47,863 nucleotides of DNA from Gemmatimonadota bacterium (lineage in GTDB: Bacteria; Gemmatimonadota; Gemmatimonadetes; Gemmatimonadales; Gemmatimonadaceae): positions 1 through 47,863 of the forward strand of contig JARIEX010000009.1 in the NCBI GenBank assembly GCA_031127095.1. Reading direction: 5' to 3'. The notes beneath the pieces are model-generated. The model made no database searches and had not been told where the DNA came from. It saw nothing but the letters and a program-made list of their open reading frames with translations. Within the stretch, counting starts at the first letter, position 1. Every line of letters starts with the position of its first letter. The position numbers and the translations under genes were made by a program. Of the stretch, positions 10,406 to 18,516 are shown one piece after another.

Positions 10406-10900
10406 TTACACCGTGGCCGTGCGAACGTCCCAGGAGAAGCCGGTGCCCTTGGACATCGCGCCCTTGCCGTCCTGCTTCATGTACTGGCCGGTGATCTTGC
10501 CGAAGGCGAGGGAGAGCGACTCGGTGGGGGAGTCGTCGCCGCCCGAGCTGCCCGACCACTGGATGCTCTCGACGTAGACCTCTTCGAAGTCATACTGCAC
10601 GAACGCTTCCTGCGTCCCGCCCGCCTTGCGGAGGATCAGCTGGGCCTTCTTGAAGTGCGTGCCGGTCGCGCAGGCCTGAAAGAGCGGGCCGGAGGCATTG
10701 TCCGACTTCTTCATGAAGTTGAAGGACGAGAGCGAGACCTTACCGGCGCCGCCGCCGCCGCCCTGCGTGCCCATCGAGGCGGGGTTGCTGGCTCCGAAGC
10801 TGAACGAAAAGATCTCCATCGGCTTGCCGTACGGCGCCTTGATCTTCGCCGTGGATTCGCCTTCGATGGTGTCGATAAAGAGGTACGCGTCAAACGCCAT
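10406..10900 (-). CDS. hcp: T6SS tube protein Hcp (TssD)
   Basis: 164 aa; MAFDAYLFIDTIEGESTAKIKAPYGKPMEIFSFSFGASNPASMG...GKVSLSSFNFMKKSDNASGPLFQACATGTHFKKAQLILRKAGG. Confidence 0.95.
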   Translation of the reverse strand: MAFDAYLFIDTIEGESTAKIKAPYGKPMEIFSFSFGASNPASMGTQGGGGGAGKVSLSSFNFMKKSDNASGPLFQACATGTHFKKAQLILRKAGGTQEAFVQYDFEEVYVESIQWSGSSGGDDSPTESLSLAFGKITGQYMKQDGKGAMSKGTGFSWDVRTATV

Positions 10901-11017
10901 GATCTGTCACTCCGGCAGAGGTGAGGAAACGTGGACTGAGAAGTTCTGCGGGTACGGTGCTACGGGTACCGCCCGCGGCGACCGGCGTGAGACCGGGCGC
11001 CGCGGTGCCGGTCGTGA

Positions 11018-12496
11018 TTACGCGGCCGCGGGCGGAAGATCCGCCACGAGGCGCATGGACACGGCGAGTTCGTCGAGCTGGAAGTGCGGCTTCATGAACG
11101 CAACGGCGCGGAAGACGCCAGGCTTGCCGGGCACGTCGACCACATCGATGCGGGCTTCGGAGAGCGGGAGCTTGGACTTGAGCGATCCCGAGGCGTTGCT
11201 CGGCGCGACGTAGTTCTGGATCCAGCGATTGAGGAACGACTCGGTCTCGGCGCGGGTGGTGTAGCCGCCGATCTTGTCGCGCATCATGACCTTGAGATAA
11301 TGCGCGAAGCGCGAGGTCGAGAAGATGTACGGCAACTGCGCGGACATGCGGGCGCTGGACGACGCGGCCGGGTCGTCGTACACCTTGGCCTTCTGGGCCG
11401 ACTGCACCGAGAAGAACGCGGCGTTGGCCGTTCCCTTCTGGTGTACGAGCGGGGCGAAGCCGAGGTCGGCGAGTTCCTTTTCGCGGCGATCGGTGATCTG
11501 CGTTTCGGTGGGGCACTTCATGGCGATCTCGCCGGCTTCGGTGCGGAAGTTGTGCACCGGCAGCCCTTCCACGAGTCCACCGCTTTCGACGCCGCGGATG
11601 GACGCCGTCCAGCCGTACATCGCGAACGCCTTGTTCACGTTGGCCGCCATCGCGTAGGCGGCGTTGCCCCAGCAATAGTGGTCGTGGTTGGTGCCGTCCA
11701 CGCGCTCTTCGTAGTTGAACGCCTCGATGGGCACCGTGGTGCTGCCGTAGGGTTCACGCATGAGTACACGCGGCGCTGTGAGCGCGACGTAGCGGGCATC
11801 GTCGCTGCTGCGGAAGCTCTTCCACTTCGCGTACTCGGTGCTGTCGAAGATCTTCGCGAGATCGCGCGGCGTGTCGAGATCCGCCCAGCTCTCGAGATTG
11901 AGCATCTCGTGCGACGCGGCGGTCATGAACGGTGCATGCGCCGCGGCCGCCACGTTGGAGATCTTCTCGAGCAGTTCGATATCCTGGCCGCTCCGGTCGA
12001 ACTGGTAGTCGCCCACGAGCGCGCCGAAAGGCGTGCCGCCGAAGACGCCGTACTCCTCTTCGTACACCTTCTTGAAGAGCGCACTCTGGTCGAATTCCGG
12101 GGCGCGCTGCAGGTCGCGCAGGAGATCCTTCTTGGAGACGTTGAGCACCTTGATCTTGAGCATGGTGCCCGTTTCGCTCTGCTTGAGCAGGTACTGCAGC
12201 CCACGCCACGAGCCCTCGAGCTTCTGGAACTCGGGGTGGTGCAGAATTTCGTTGAGCTGCAGCGAGAGGAGGTGATCGATCTGCGCGATGCGCGCGTTGA
12301 TCATCGTCTCGGTATCGCGATTGATGGTGATCGCGCCCTCGAGCACTTCGCTCACGAAGCGCTTCACCAGATCCTTGCCGCGCCCCTTGGACTCGGCGTC
12401 CTTGCCCATTTTGCCCTGCTCGACGATCTGGTCGAGCAGCGAGAGTTCGGCATCGGTCGTGACGGCCTGCGCGGCCGCCTTCTGTGCATCGGCCAT
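11018..12496 (-). CDS. tssC: T6SS sheath large subunit TssC (VipB)
   Basis: 492 aa; LEGSWRGLQYLLKQSETGTMLKIKVLNVSKKDLLRDLQ...EYGVFGGTPFGALVGDYQFDRSGQDIELLEKIS. Confidence 0.98.
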   Translation of the reverse strand: MADAQKAAAQAVTTDAELSLLDQIVEQGKMGKDAESKGRGKDLVKRFVSEVLEGAITINRDTETMINARIAQIDHLLSLQLNEILHHPEFQKLEGSWRGLQYLLKQSETGTMLKIKVLNVSKKDLLRDLQRAPEFDQSALFKKVYEEEYGVFGGTPFGALVGDYQFDRSGQDIELLEKISNVAAAAHAPFMTAASHEMLNLESWADLDTPRDLAKIFDSTEYAKWKSFRSSDDARYVALTAPRVLMREPYGSTTVPIEAFNYEERVDGTNHDHYCWGNAAYAMAANVNKAFAMYGWTASIRGVESGGLVEGLPVHNFRTEAGEIAMKCPTETQITDRREKELADLGFAPLVHQKGTANAAFFSVQSAQKAKVYDDPAASSSARMSAQLPYIFSTSRFAHYLKVMMRDKIGGYTTRAETESFLNRWIQNYVAPSNASGSLKSKLPLSEARIDVVDVPGKPGVFRAVAFMKPHFQLDELAVSMRLVADLPPAAA

Positions 12497-12497
12497 G

Positions 12498-13004
12498 TCA
12501 GCTCTCCAATCCGAGTTCAGCCTTGAGCTTGGCCATCTTGTCGGCGTCGCCCAGCGTGTCCTGCAGCACTTCGTCGAGCTTCTCGTTGGTCTGCAGATTG
12601 GCGCGCAGGTTGGCGAGTTCGGTGCGCAGCTCCAGCAGCTCGCGCAGCGGCTTCACCTGGCGGGCCACCTGGTCGGGCGAGAAGTCGTCCATGCTGCGGA
12701 AATTCAGTTCGATGCCGAGCTTGGGGGCGTCGGCGTCTTCACTGAGCTTGTTCTCCACCGAGAACTGGAGGCGCGGCTTCATGCTGGCCAGCGTCTCGTC
12801 GAAGTTGTCGGGGGTGATCTCGGCGAACTTGCGATCCTTCAGGCGCGGGAGCGGCTCCGCGGGGTTACCGCTGAAGTCACCGAGCACGCCCATGAGGAAC
12901 GGAAGCTCCTTCATTTCGATGGCACCGCCCGTTTCGACTTCGTACGAGATCTGAATGCGGGGCGGGCGGACGCGTTCGAGCTTCTTCTGGGTACTGTCAG
13001 CCAT
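12498..13004 (-). CDS. tssB: T6SS sheath small subunit TssB (VipA)
   Basis: 168 aa; MADSTQKKLERVRPPRIQISYEVETGGAIEMKELPFLMGVLGDFSG...LPRLKDRKFAEITPDNFDE. Confidence 0.98.
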   Translation of the reverse strand: MADSTQKKLERVRPPRIQISYEVETGGAIEMKELPFLMGVLGDFSGNPAEPLPRLKDRKFAEITPDNFDETLASMKPRLQFSVENKLSEDADAPKLGIELNFRSMDDFSPDQVARQVKPLRELLELRTELANLRANLQTNEKLDEVLQDTLGDADKMAKLKAELGLES

Positions 13005-13104
13005 GCAACACTCCGGCGCGAATGGAACGGGGAGAGGGGGGGTAGCGGGTGTGAAACACTCCTCACCTAGTGTTGGCCACCGCTCGAAGAAATGTCAAGC
13101 ATTT

Positions 13105-13125
13105 GCAACGTTGCGTCTACGCAAC
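13105..13125. promoter_or_regulatory. Candidate operator in the tssB/tssK1 divergent intergenic region
   Basis: Perfect palindrome GCAACGTTGC (13105-13114), with GTTGCGT-CT-ACGCAAC inverted repeat (13110-13125) overlapping it. Confidence 0.4.
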
Positions 13126-13212
13126 AGTTTTGATGTTCTACGCCAATCGGGCGTGCGCACACACGCGGCGCCCGCCTCTGACGACCGGATCGCGGAAGGG
13201 ATACGTTACGGT

Positions 13213-14562
13213 ATGCGCCACTCACCGCCGGTACTTTGGACGAAAGGCGTCCTGTTGACGCCACAGCATCTGCAGGCGCAGGACCGACACCACGAGGAAG
13301 CCCTCGCGTTTCAGGTTGGCGCGCTGGCCTTTACCCCGTGGGGACTCTCCCACCTTGCGATCGACCTGGACGCGCTGGCCGGCGGCACGTTGGTCACGAC
13401 GGCGATCGCCGGCCGGTTTGCCGATGGCTTGCTGTTCGACGCGCCACTGGCGGGGGCGACCCCGGCGCCGAAATCGCTGACCGCCGCGTTCGGGCCCGAT
13501 CAGCCCACGGTGCTCGTGCACATCGCGGTGCCGGAGTATCGCCCCGGGGCCCGCAACGTGGCCCGCCGCGCGGACACTCAGGTGAGCGCGCGGTGGCTCT
13601 CCGACGAGCAGTTGCTGCGCGACGAGACGACGGGGCAGACGGAACGTCCGATCCAGGTGTCGCCGCCGTCGCTGCGACTGTTGCTGGAAGGGGAAAGTCT
13701 GGAGGGGTACACGGCGATGCCGATTGCGCGGCTGCGCCGGTCCCCAGCCGGTGACGTGAGCCTTGATGCCACGTTCGTGCCGCCGTTGCTCGATCTGTCG
13801 GCCAGTGACGTCATGATGGGGCTGATGCGTCGACTGACCGAGCGGCTTGGCGCGCGGAGCGCGTCGCTGTCGGGGAGCCGTCGGCAGCGGAATCAGGGGC
13901 TGGCCGATTTCACCGTGGCCGACGTGGGGAGCTTCTGGCTGCTTTATACGATCAACACGCATCTGCCGTCGATCCGCCATCTGCACGAAGTACGGCGCGG
14001 TCATCCTGTGGCGCTGTGGGAGGCGATGCTGGCGCTGGTGGGCTCGTTGTCGGCTTTTTCGACGAGTGGCGATGCCCGCTCGCTGCCCACGTACGATCAC
14101 CTTCGGCTGGGCGAAGGGTTTCAGGAACTGGAGCGCCGGCTATACGCGCTGCTGGATGGGGCGGTCGTCGATGCGGCCGTCGCTCTGCCGCTCAAGCCGG
14201 TGCGCCCCACACTGCATGCGGTCGCGATTGAGCAGACCACGTGGCTGGAGGCGCCGCAGTGGTTTCTGGCGGTCAGCGCTCCGGTGCGGCAGCAGGAGCT
14301 GATTCCGAAGGTACTGCAGGGGTGCAAGGTGGGGGCCGCGGATGTGGTCGACACGCTGATCCGTCAGGCGCTGCCCGGGATCGAGCTGGCCCATATCTCG
14401 TCGCCGCCGTCGGCGGTGCCGGTGAAACTCGACTTCCAATACTTCGCCATCCGGCAGGCGGGGAGCGCGTGGGACGCCATCGTGCGGGCGCGCAATCTGG
14501 CCGTGTACGTGCCGGCCGAACTGGTGGACGCGCGCTTCGAACTGGTGATCGTGCTTCGCTAG
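13213..14562 (+). CDS. tssK: T6SS baseplate protein TssK (copy 1)
   Basis: 449 aa from ATG 13213: MRHSPPVLWTKGVLLTPQHLQAQDRHHEEAL...PTYDHLRLGEGFQELERRLYALLD...LAVYVPAELVDARFELVIVLR. Confidence 0.92.
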   Translation: MRHSPPVLWTKGVLLTPQHLQAQDRHHEEALAFQVGALAFTPWGLSHLAIDLDALAGGTLVTTAIAGRFADGLLFDAPLAGATPAPKSLTAAFGPDQPTVLVHIAVPEYRPGARNVARRADTQVSARWLSDEQLLRDETTGQTERPIQVSPPSLRLLLEGESLEGYTAMPIARLRRSPAGDVSLDATFVPPLLDLSASDVMMGLMRRLTERLGARSASLSGSRRQRNQGLADFTVADVGSFWLLYTINTHLPSIRHLHEVRRGHPVALWEAMLALVGSLSAFSTSGDARSLPTYDHLRLGEGFQELERRLYALLDGAVVDAAVALPLKPVRPTLHAVAIEQTTWLEAPQWFLAVSAPVRQQELIPKVLQGCKVGAADVVDTLIRQALPGIELAHISSPPSAVPVKLDFQYFAIRQAGSAWDAIVRARNLAVYVPAELVDARFELVIVLR

Positions 14563-14617
14563 GGGGGCTGCCCGCCGCGGAGCCCGCGGGACCTGTGGTC
14601 GCCGCGGGCGGTCCCGC

Positions 14618-16159
14618 CTAGCTGGTGGGGATGGCCGGGGCGGCGACCGACGGGATGGCGGGAGCTGACGGGGCCGTGGGGACCGATGGGGCAACGGGAG
14701 CCGACGGGACCGGCTGCTGCAGCACGACCACCACAATGATGACCGCGATCAGGATGATGACGTTCAGGATCACGATGAGCGCCATCGGGATGCGGCGTTT
14801 CGCGGGGGCGGGGGCGGCCTCCGTGGCGGCGGGCGGTGCGGGTGTGGTGGGGACGACCGGTGCCGCCGCCTGACTGATCAGGCGGGTGAAATCACTGGGC
14901 CCCGCGCCGCCGGCCGGCGCTGCGCCGCCCATCGGTGAGAGGGGCGTACTCCCGCCCAGTCCGAACACCGGGGGCGGGAGGATGCCCGGGGGTAACGGGT
15001 GCGACGCCCCCATCGGCGATCCAGCGGGCGCGGCCGGGGTGATGGGCGTGGGTGGCGCCGCCGCCGTGATCGGCAACGGGGCCGCCGGCGTGAACGGGGC
15101 GGGCGCCGGCGGGTGTGGGGCGCCGAAGAGCGGCGACTGCCCGAAGAGCGGCGAGGGCGCGGGGGCGGCGGGGCTGGCCGGTGTGACGACGGGTGGCGCG
15201 AAAGGCGGTGGCACCGGAGCCGCCGGCCTGAAGGCGGGTGGTGCCGAGGCCGGTGGCGCGGCGAAGCTGGGTGGCGTGACGAGGCCGGGCGACACGGGCG
15301 ACGCCGGCATCGTCTGCGGAAGTGGGGCCGCGGTTGGTGGGGCCGAGAACATCTGGGTGAACTCACCCGGCCCGGATTTGGGGGCGATCGGGGGCAGCGG
15401 CGCGAGCGGGGGCATGGTCAGCGCCGGCACGAAAGGCGCCGGTGGAACATGACTTTCTGCCTTTATACTGAACGGATCATGCGCTGGTGATGGCGCTATT
15501 TCTGGCGTTTTCGGCACGGAGGGGGCGCCGAACATTTGCGTGAACGCGCCCGGTCCGGGCGGAGCCGGTGCCGGCGCCGGCGCGAGGACCGGCACCGGGA
15601 GTGGCGCCGCGGCGGCTGGTGGGACCGGCGCCGCCGGTGCGATGGACGCCGCCGGTGCGACCGGCACGGAGGGGGCGCCGAACATCTGCGTGAACACGCC
15701 GGGGGCGGCCGGTGCGGGCGGCGGGGGGAAGGCCGCCGGCGCGGGCGGGAGCGCGGGGGCCGGGGCCGGCGTCGCCACCGGGGCGGTCACCGGCATGGCT
15801 ACCGGCATGGCTACCGGGGCGGCTATCGGGGCGGCTATCGGGGCGGCTACCGGGGCGGCCAGCGGCGCCACGCGCGCCGCGAGCCACGCGGGGAACGACG
15901 AGAGCCCGGCCAGAAATTCTGTTACGATGGCGAAGCCGGAGGGCAACGTTGCCGTTTCGAGCACGCGGTTCCGGTCGGCCACGGGGAGCCGATCGATGAG
16001 GTGGCGGAGCTGCTCCACCTCGTCGGGGCCGGCCGCGTCGGCCAGATGCACCATGACCACCCGGCCGGTCGCGAGTTCCTGGGCATTGTGACTGCGAATG
16101 CCGTCGCCCACCGCCACGCACTTCAGCAGGCGGTACCGTGCACTGAAATCGTCGCTCAT
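14618..16159 (-). CDS. Pro/Ala-rich single-TM protein with kinase-N-lobe-like head and four FTQMF-type motifs; T6SS-associated, function unknown
   Basis: 513 aa; N-terminal ~95 aa resemble a protein-kinase N-lobe; PGVFTQMFGAPSVP, GPGAFTQMFGAPSVP, GPGEFTQMFSAPP, GPSDFTRLISQAA motifs; TM segment IPMALIVILNVIILIAVIIVVVVL near residues 457-480. Confidence 0.8.
   Translation of the reverse strand: MSDDFSARYRLLKCVAVGDGIRSHNAQELATGRVVMVHLADAAGPDEVEQLRHLIDRLPVADRNRVLETATLPSGFAIVTEFLAGLSSFPAWLAARVAPLAAPVAAPIAAPIAAPVAMPVAMPVTAPVATPAPAPALPPAPAAFPPPPAPAAPGVFTQMFGAPSVPVAPAASIAPAAPVPPAAAAPLPVPVLAPAPAPAPPGPGAFTQMFGAPSVPKTPEIAPSPAHDPFSIKAESHVPPAPFVPALTMPPLAPLPPIAPKSGPGEFTQMFSAPPTAAPLPQTMPASPVSPGLVTPPSFAAPPASAPPAFRPAAPVPPPFAPPVVTPASPAAPAPSPLFGQSPLFGAPHPPAPAPFTPAAPLPITAAAPPTPITPAAPAGSPMGASHPLPPGILPPPVFGLGGSTPLSPMGGAAPAGGAGPSDFTRLISQAAAPVVPTTPAPPAATEAAPAPAKRRIPMALIVILNVIILIAVIIVVVVLQQPVPSAPVAPSVPTAPSAPAIPSVAAPAIPTS
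15780..15863. repeat. 12-bp tandem repeat, seven units (GGSRYGGYYAYC-like), coding for a Pro-Val-Ala-type tetrapeptide array
   Basis: GGGGCGGTCACC / GGCATGGCTACC x2 / GGGGCGGCTATC x2 / GGGGCGGCTACC / GGGGCGGCCAGC in direct succession. Confidence 0.9.
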
Positions 16160-16224
16160 GATCGGGGATAGCCGGAAGAGTGCACGGGAGCGCCGGAACG
16201 ACGCGATAACTGCCCCGCTGATGT

Positions 16225-16240
16225 ATTGTTCAATTGTTCA
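16225..16240. promoter_or_regulatory. Tandem ATTGTTCA direct repeat in the divergent promoter region between the FTQMF gene and tssK2
   Basis: ATTGTTCAATTGTTCA read directly; the only clearly AT-rich island in the 178-bp intergenic region. Confidence 0.35.
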
Positions 16241-16337
16241 CGCGCCTCCGGCCACGCGCAATGTGTTGCCTGCATCGAGCCGGACGTGTGACGTTGCCCG
16301 ACGTGCGCTTTGCGACCTCGCTGCCCCCTCCGCTGCC

Positions 16338-17759
16338 ATGCGCCTGACCTCACCGCCGTCCCGCCGCGTCGTCTGGGAAGACGGCATGCATCTCGCGCCG
16401 CAGCACTTTCAGGCGCAGCGCCGCTATCAGGAAGACCAGACGTCGCGGAGCTTCGACCTGCTGGTCCCGTTTGCGTACGGCCTCTCCGCCGTCGCCCTCG
16501 ATGCAGAGGCGCTGCAGAACGGCACGCTGGCGCTGCTGCAGGCCCGCGGCGTGCTCCCTGACGGGACTGTTGTACACAGCCCCGATGCGGACCCCGCCCC
16601 CGCCCCGTCGGGGCTCGCCGATCGATTTTCCCCCACGCGCGACGCGCATGTTGTGCATCTGGCGCTGGCGCACTGGCGCGCCGATGCCGCCAATGTCGAT
16701 GCGATCGCGACGCCCGATGATGCGTCCGATGACGTGTCCCGTGCGCGCGACGCCGGAACGCGGCGGCGTTTTCAGGCGATCGAACAGCTGGTCATCGACG
16801 AATCCACCGGGGCCGATCCGTTGCCAGTGCGCTTTGCGGCCCGCCAGCTGCAGTTGCTGCTGGACGACGAGGTCACGGACGACGTGGTCTCCCTTCCCGT
16901 CGGGCGCATCACACGCGATGGTCGCGGACATTTTCAAGTGGACGCCGCGTTCATCCCGCCGGTGCTGCAACTGGGCGCGAGCGAGGCGCTGCTGGCGTTG
17001 CTGCGCCGCACGGTGAGCCTGCTCGAGGCCAAGGGGAGTGCCCTCGCGGCCACGCTGGTCAGCGCGCCGTCCGGCGCGGTCGGCGGTGCCGCGGCGTATG
17101 TCGGCAACGAGCTGGCCACCCGCTGGCTGTTGCACGCCGTCCGCTCCGCCGACGCGCCGTTGCGCCATCTGCTGCTCACGCGACGGGCGCATCCGGAACG
17201 GCTGTTCCTCGAGCTGTCGCGTCTGGCCGGGGCGTTGTCGACGTTCGCGCTCGGCGGGCACCCCCGCGATCTGCCGTTGTACGATCATGACCGGCTCACC
17301 GACGTGTTCGCCGATCTCGAACAGCGGCTGCGCGCGCAGCTCGATGTCGTGCTCTCGGCCCGCGCGATCATCGTGCCGCTGCAGGCGACCGCCGATTTTC
17401 TGCATGTCGCGACGCTCTCCGATCCGCGCTGTTTCGAGCCCGGTGCCCGCTGGTTTCTCGGCGTGCGGGCCGATGTGGGCCGTGCGGAGCTGGTGGACCG
17501 CGTGCAGCGGCTCACGAAAACGTGCGCGAGCAAGTTCGTGCTGGAGCTGGTGCGTCGTGCGTTCAACGGCCTTGCCACCGAGCACGTCCCGTCGCCTCCC
17601 TCGGGGCTCGCGCCGAAGCCGGATCTCACGTATTTCGAGCTCACACTGGCCGGTCCGTGTGCGCTGTCGCTGACCGACAGCCGCGAGATCGGTGTGTACG
17701 TGCCCGATGCCCTCCCGGCGGCGTATCTGGAAGTCGCTGTGCTGCTGCCGTCGTCGTAA
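16338..17759 (+). CDS. tssK: T6SS baseplate protein TssK (copy 2, divergent paralog)
   Basis: 473 aa from ATG 16338: SRRVVWEDGMHLAPQHFQAQRRYQEDQT...PLYDHDRLTDVFADLEQRLRAQLD...SPPSGLAPKPDLTYFELTLAGP...IGVYVPDALPAAYLEVAVLL. Confidence 0.93.
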   Translation: MRLTSPPSRRVVWEDGMHLAPQHFQAQRRYQEDQTSRSFDLLVPFAYGLSAVALDAEALQNGTLALLQARGVLPDGTVVHSPDADPAPAPSGLADRFSPTRDAHVVHLALAHWRADAANVDAIATPDDASDDVSRARDAGTRRRFQAIEQLVIDESTGADPLPVRFAARQLQLLLDDEVTDDVVSLPVGRITRDGRGHFQVDAAFIPPVLQLGASEALLALLRRTVSLLEAKGSALAATLVSAPSGAVGGAAAYVGNELATRWLLHAVRSADAPLRHLLLTRRAHPERLFLELSRLAGALSTFALGGHPRDLPLYDHDRLTDVFADLEQRLRAQLDVVLSARAIIVPLQATADFLHVATLSDPRCFEPGARWFLGVRADVGRAELVDRVQRLTKTCASKFVLELVRRAFNGLATEHVPSPPSGLAPKPDLTYFELTLAGPCALSLTDSREIGVYVPDALPAAYLEVAVLLPSS

Positions 17760-17782
17760 CCCCACTGATTCGAGGAACACCC

Positions 17783-18502
17783 GTGTCTGCTTCGACCATC
17801 GGCGCGCCAGGGCGTCTGGCGCGTGCGCTGCAGGAGTCCCTCACCGCCGTCGTGCGGCTCCGGGCTGACCGTCAGCCCGTGACCGATGCGGCGGCGTTCC
17901 GCGGCCAGATCATCCAGCTGCTCACGCGCGCCGAACAGGAGGCGCTGCAGGCGGGATTCCCGGCCGCGGATGCGCGTCTGGCCATTTTTGCGGTGGTGGC
18001 CTTTCTGGATGAATCGGTGCTGAACACGCGCACCGCGGCACTCGCCGATTGGGCCCGTCGTCCACTGCAGGATGAACTGTTCGGTGGCCACATGGGCGGC
18101 GAGTGGTTCTTCCAGCATATCGACCAGCTGCTGGCGCGTCCCGACAGCCCCGACCTCGCCGATCTGCTCGAGGTGCATCAGTTGTGCCTGTTGCTCGGGT
18201 TCCGCGGTAAGTACGGCGCCGGTGACAACGGCCAGCTGCATGCCACGACCACGCGGGTGGCCGAGCGGCTTGGGCGCCTACGTGGCGCACCGGGTGACCT
18301 GGCGCCGCACTGGCGTCCCCCGACCGATCGCGTGGATACCACGGACCCGTGGCTGCGTCGTCTCACGATGGCGGCGATCGCCAGTGCGGCGCTGTTGGTC
18401 GTGCTCTGGGGCACGTACGCGTTTCTGTTACGCGGCGCCGCCGGCGACCTGCGTGCGCTCGCTCCGGTGGCCGTGGCCACCGGCACCGCTTCCGCCCGAT
18501 AA
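17783..18502 (+). CDS. tssL: T6SS inner-membrane protein TssL (DotU family), no OmpA-like extension
   Basis: GTG start at 17783; RGQIIQLLTRAEQEALQAGFPAADARLAIFAVVAFLDESVLN...LQDELFGGHMGGEWFFQHIDQLL...EVHQLCLLLGFRGKYG; C-terminal TM LTMAAIASAALLVVLWGTYAFLL. Confidence 0.94.
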   Translation: MSASTIGAPGRLARALQESLTAVVRLRADRQPVTDAAAFRGQIIQLLTRAEQEALQAGFPAADARLAIFAVVAFLDESVLNTRTAALADWARRPLQDELFGGHMGGEWFFQHIDQLLARPDSPDLADLLEVHQLCLLLGFRGKYGAGDNGQLHATTTRVAERLGRLRGAPGDLAPHWRPPTDRVDTTDPWLRRLTMAAIASAALLVVLWGTYAFLLRGAAGDLRALAPVAVATGTASAR

Positions 18503-18516
18503 CTCCGGATCTTTCC

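Noticed and set aside
13093-13110. Possible sigma-54 promoter (TGTCAAGCATTTGCA) before tssK1
   Set aside because: Lacks the invariant GG and has spacing one base short of the TGGCAC-N5-TTGC pattern.
15540-16091. Gly/Ala-rich plus-strand ORFs (183-211 aa) opposite the FTQMF gene
   Set aside because: Reverse-strand reading of the Pro/Ala low-complexity repeats.
16283-16304. Three GACGT motifs upstream of tssK2
   Set aside because: Irregular spacing (7 and 10 bp) and GACGT is common in this GC-rich sequence.
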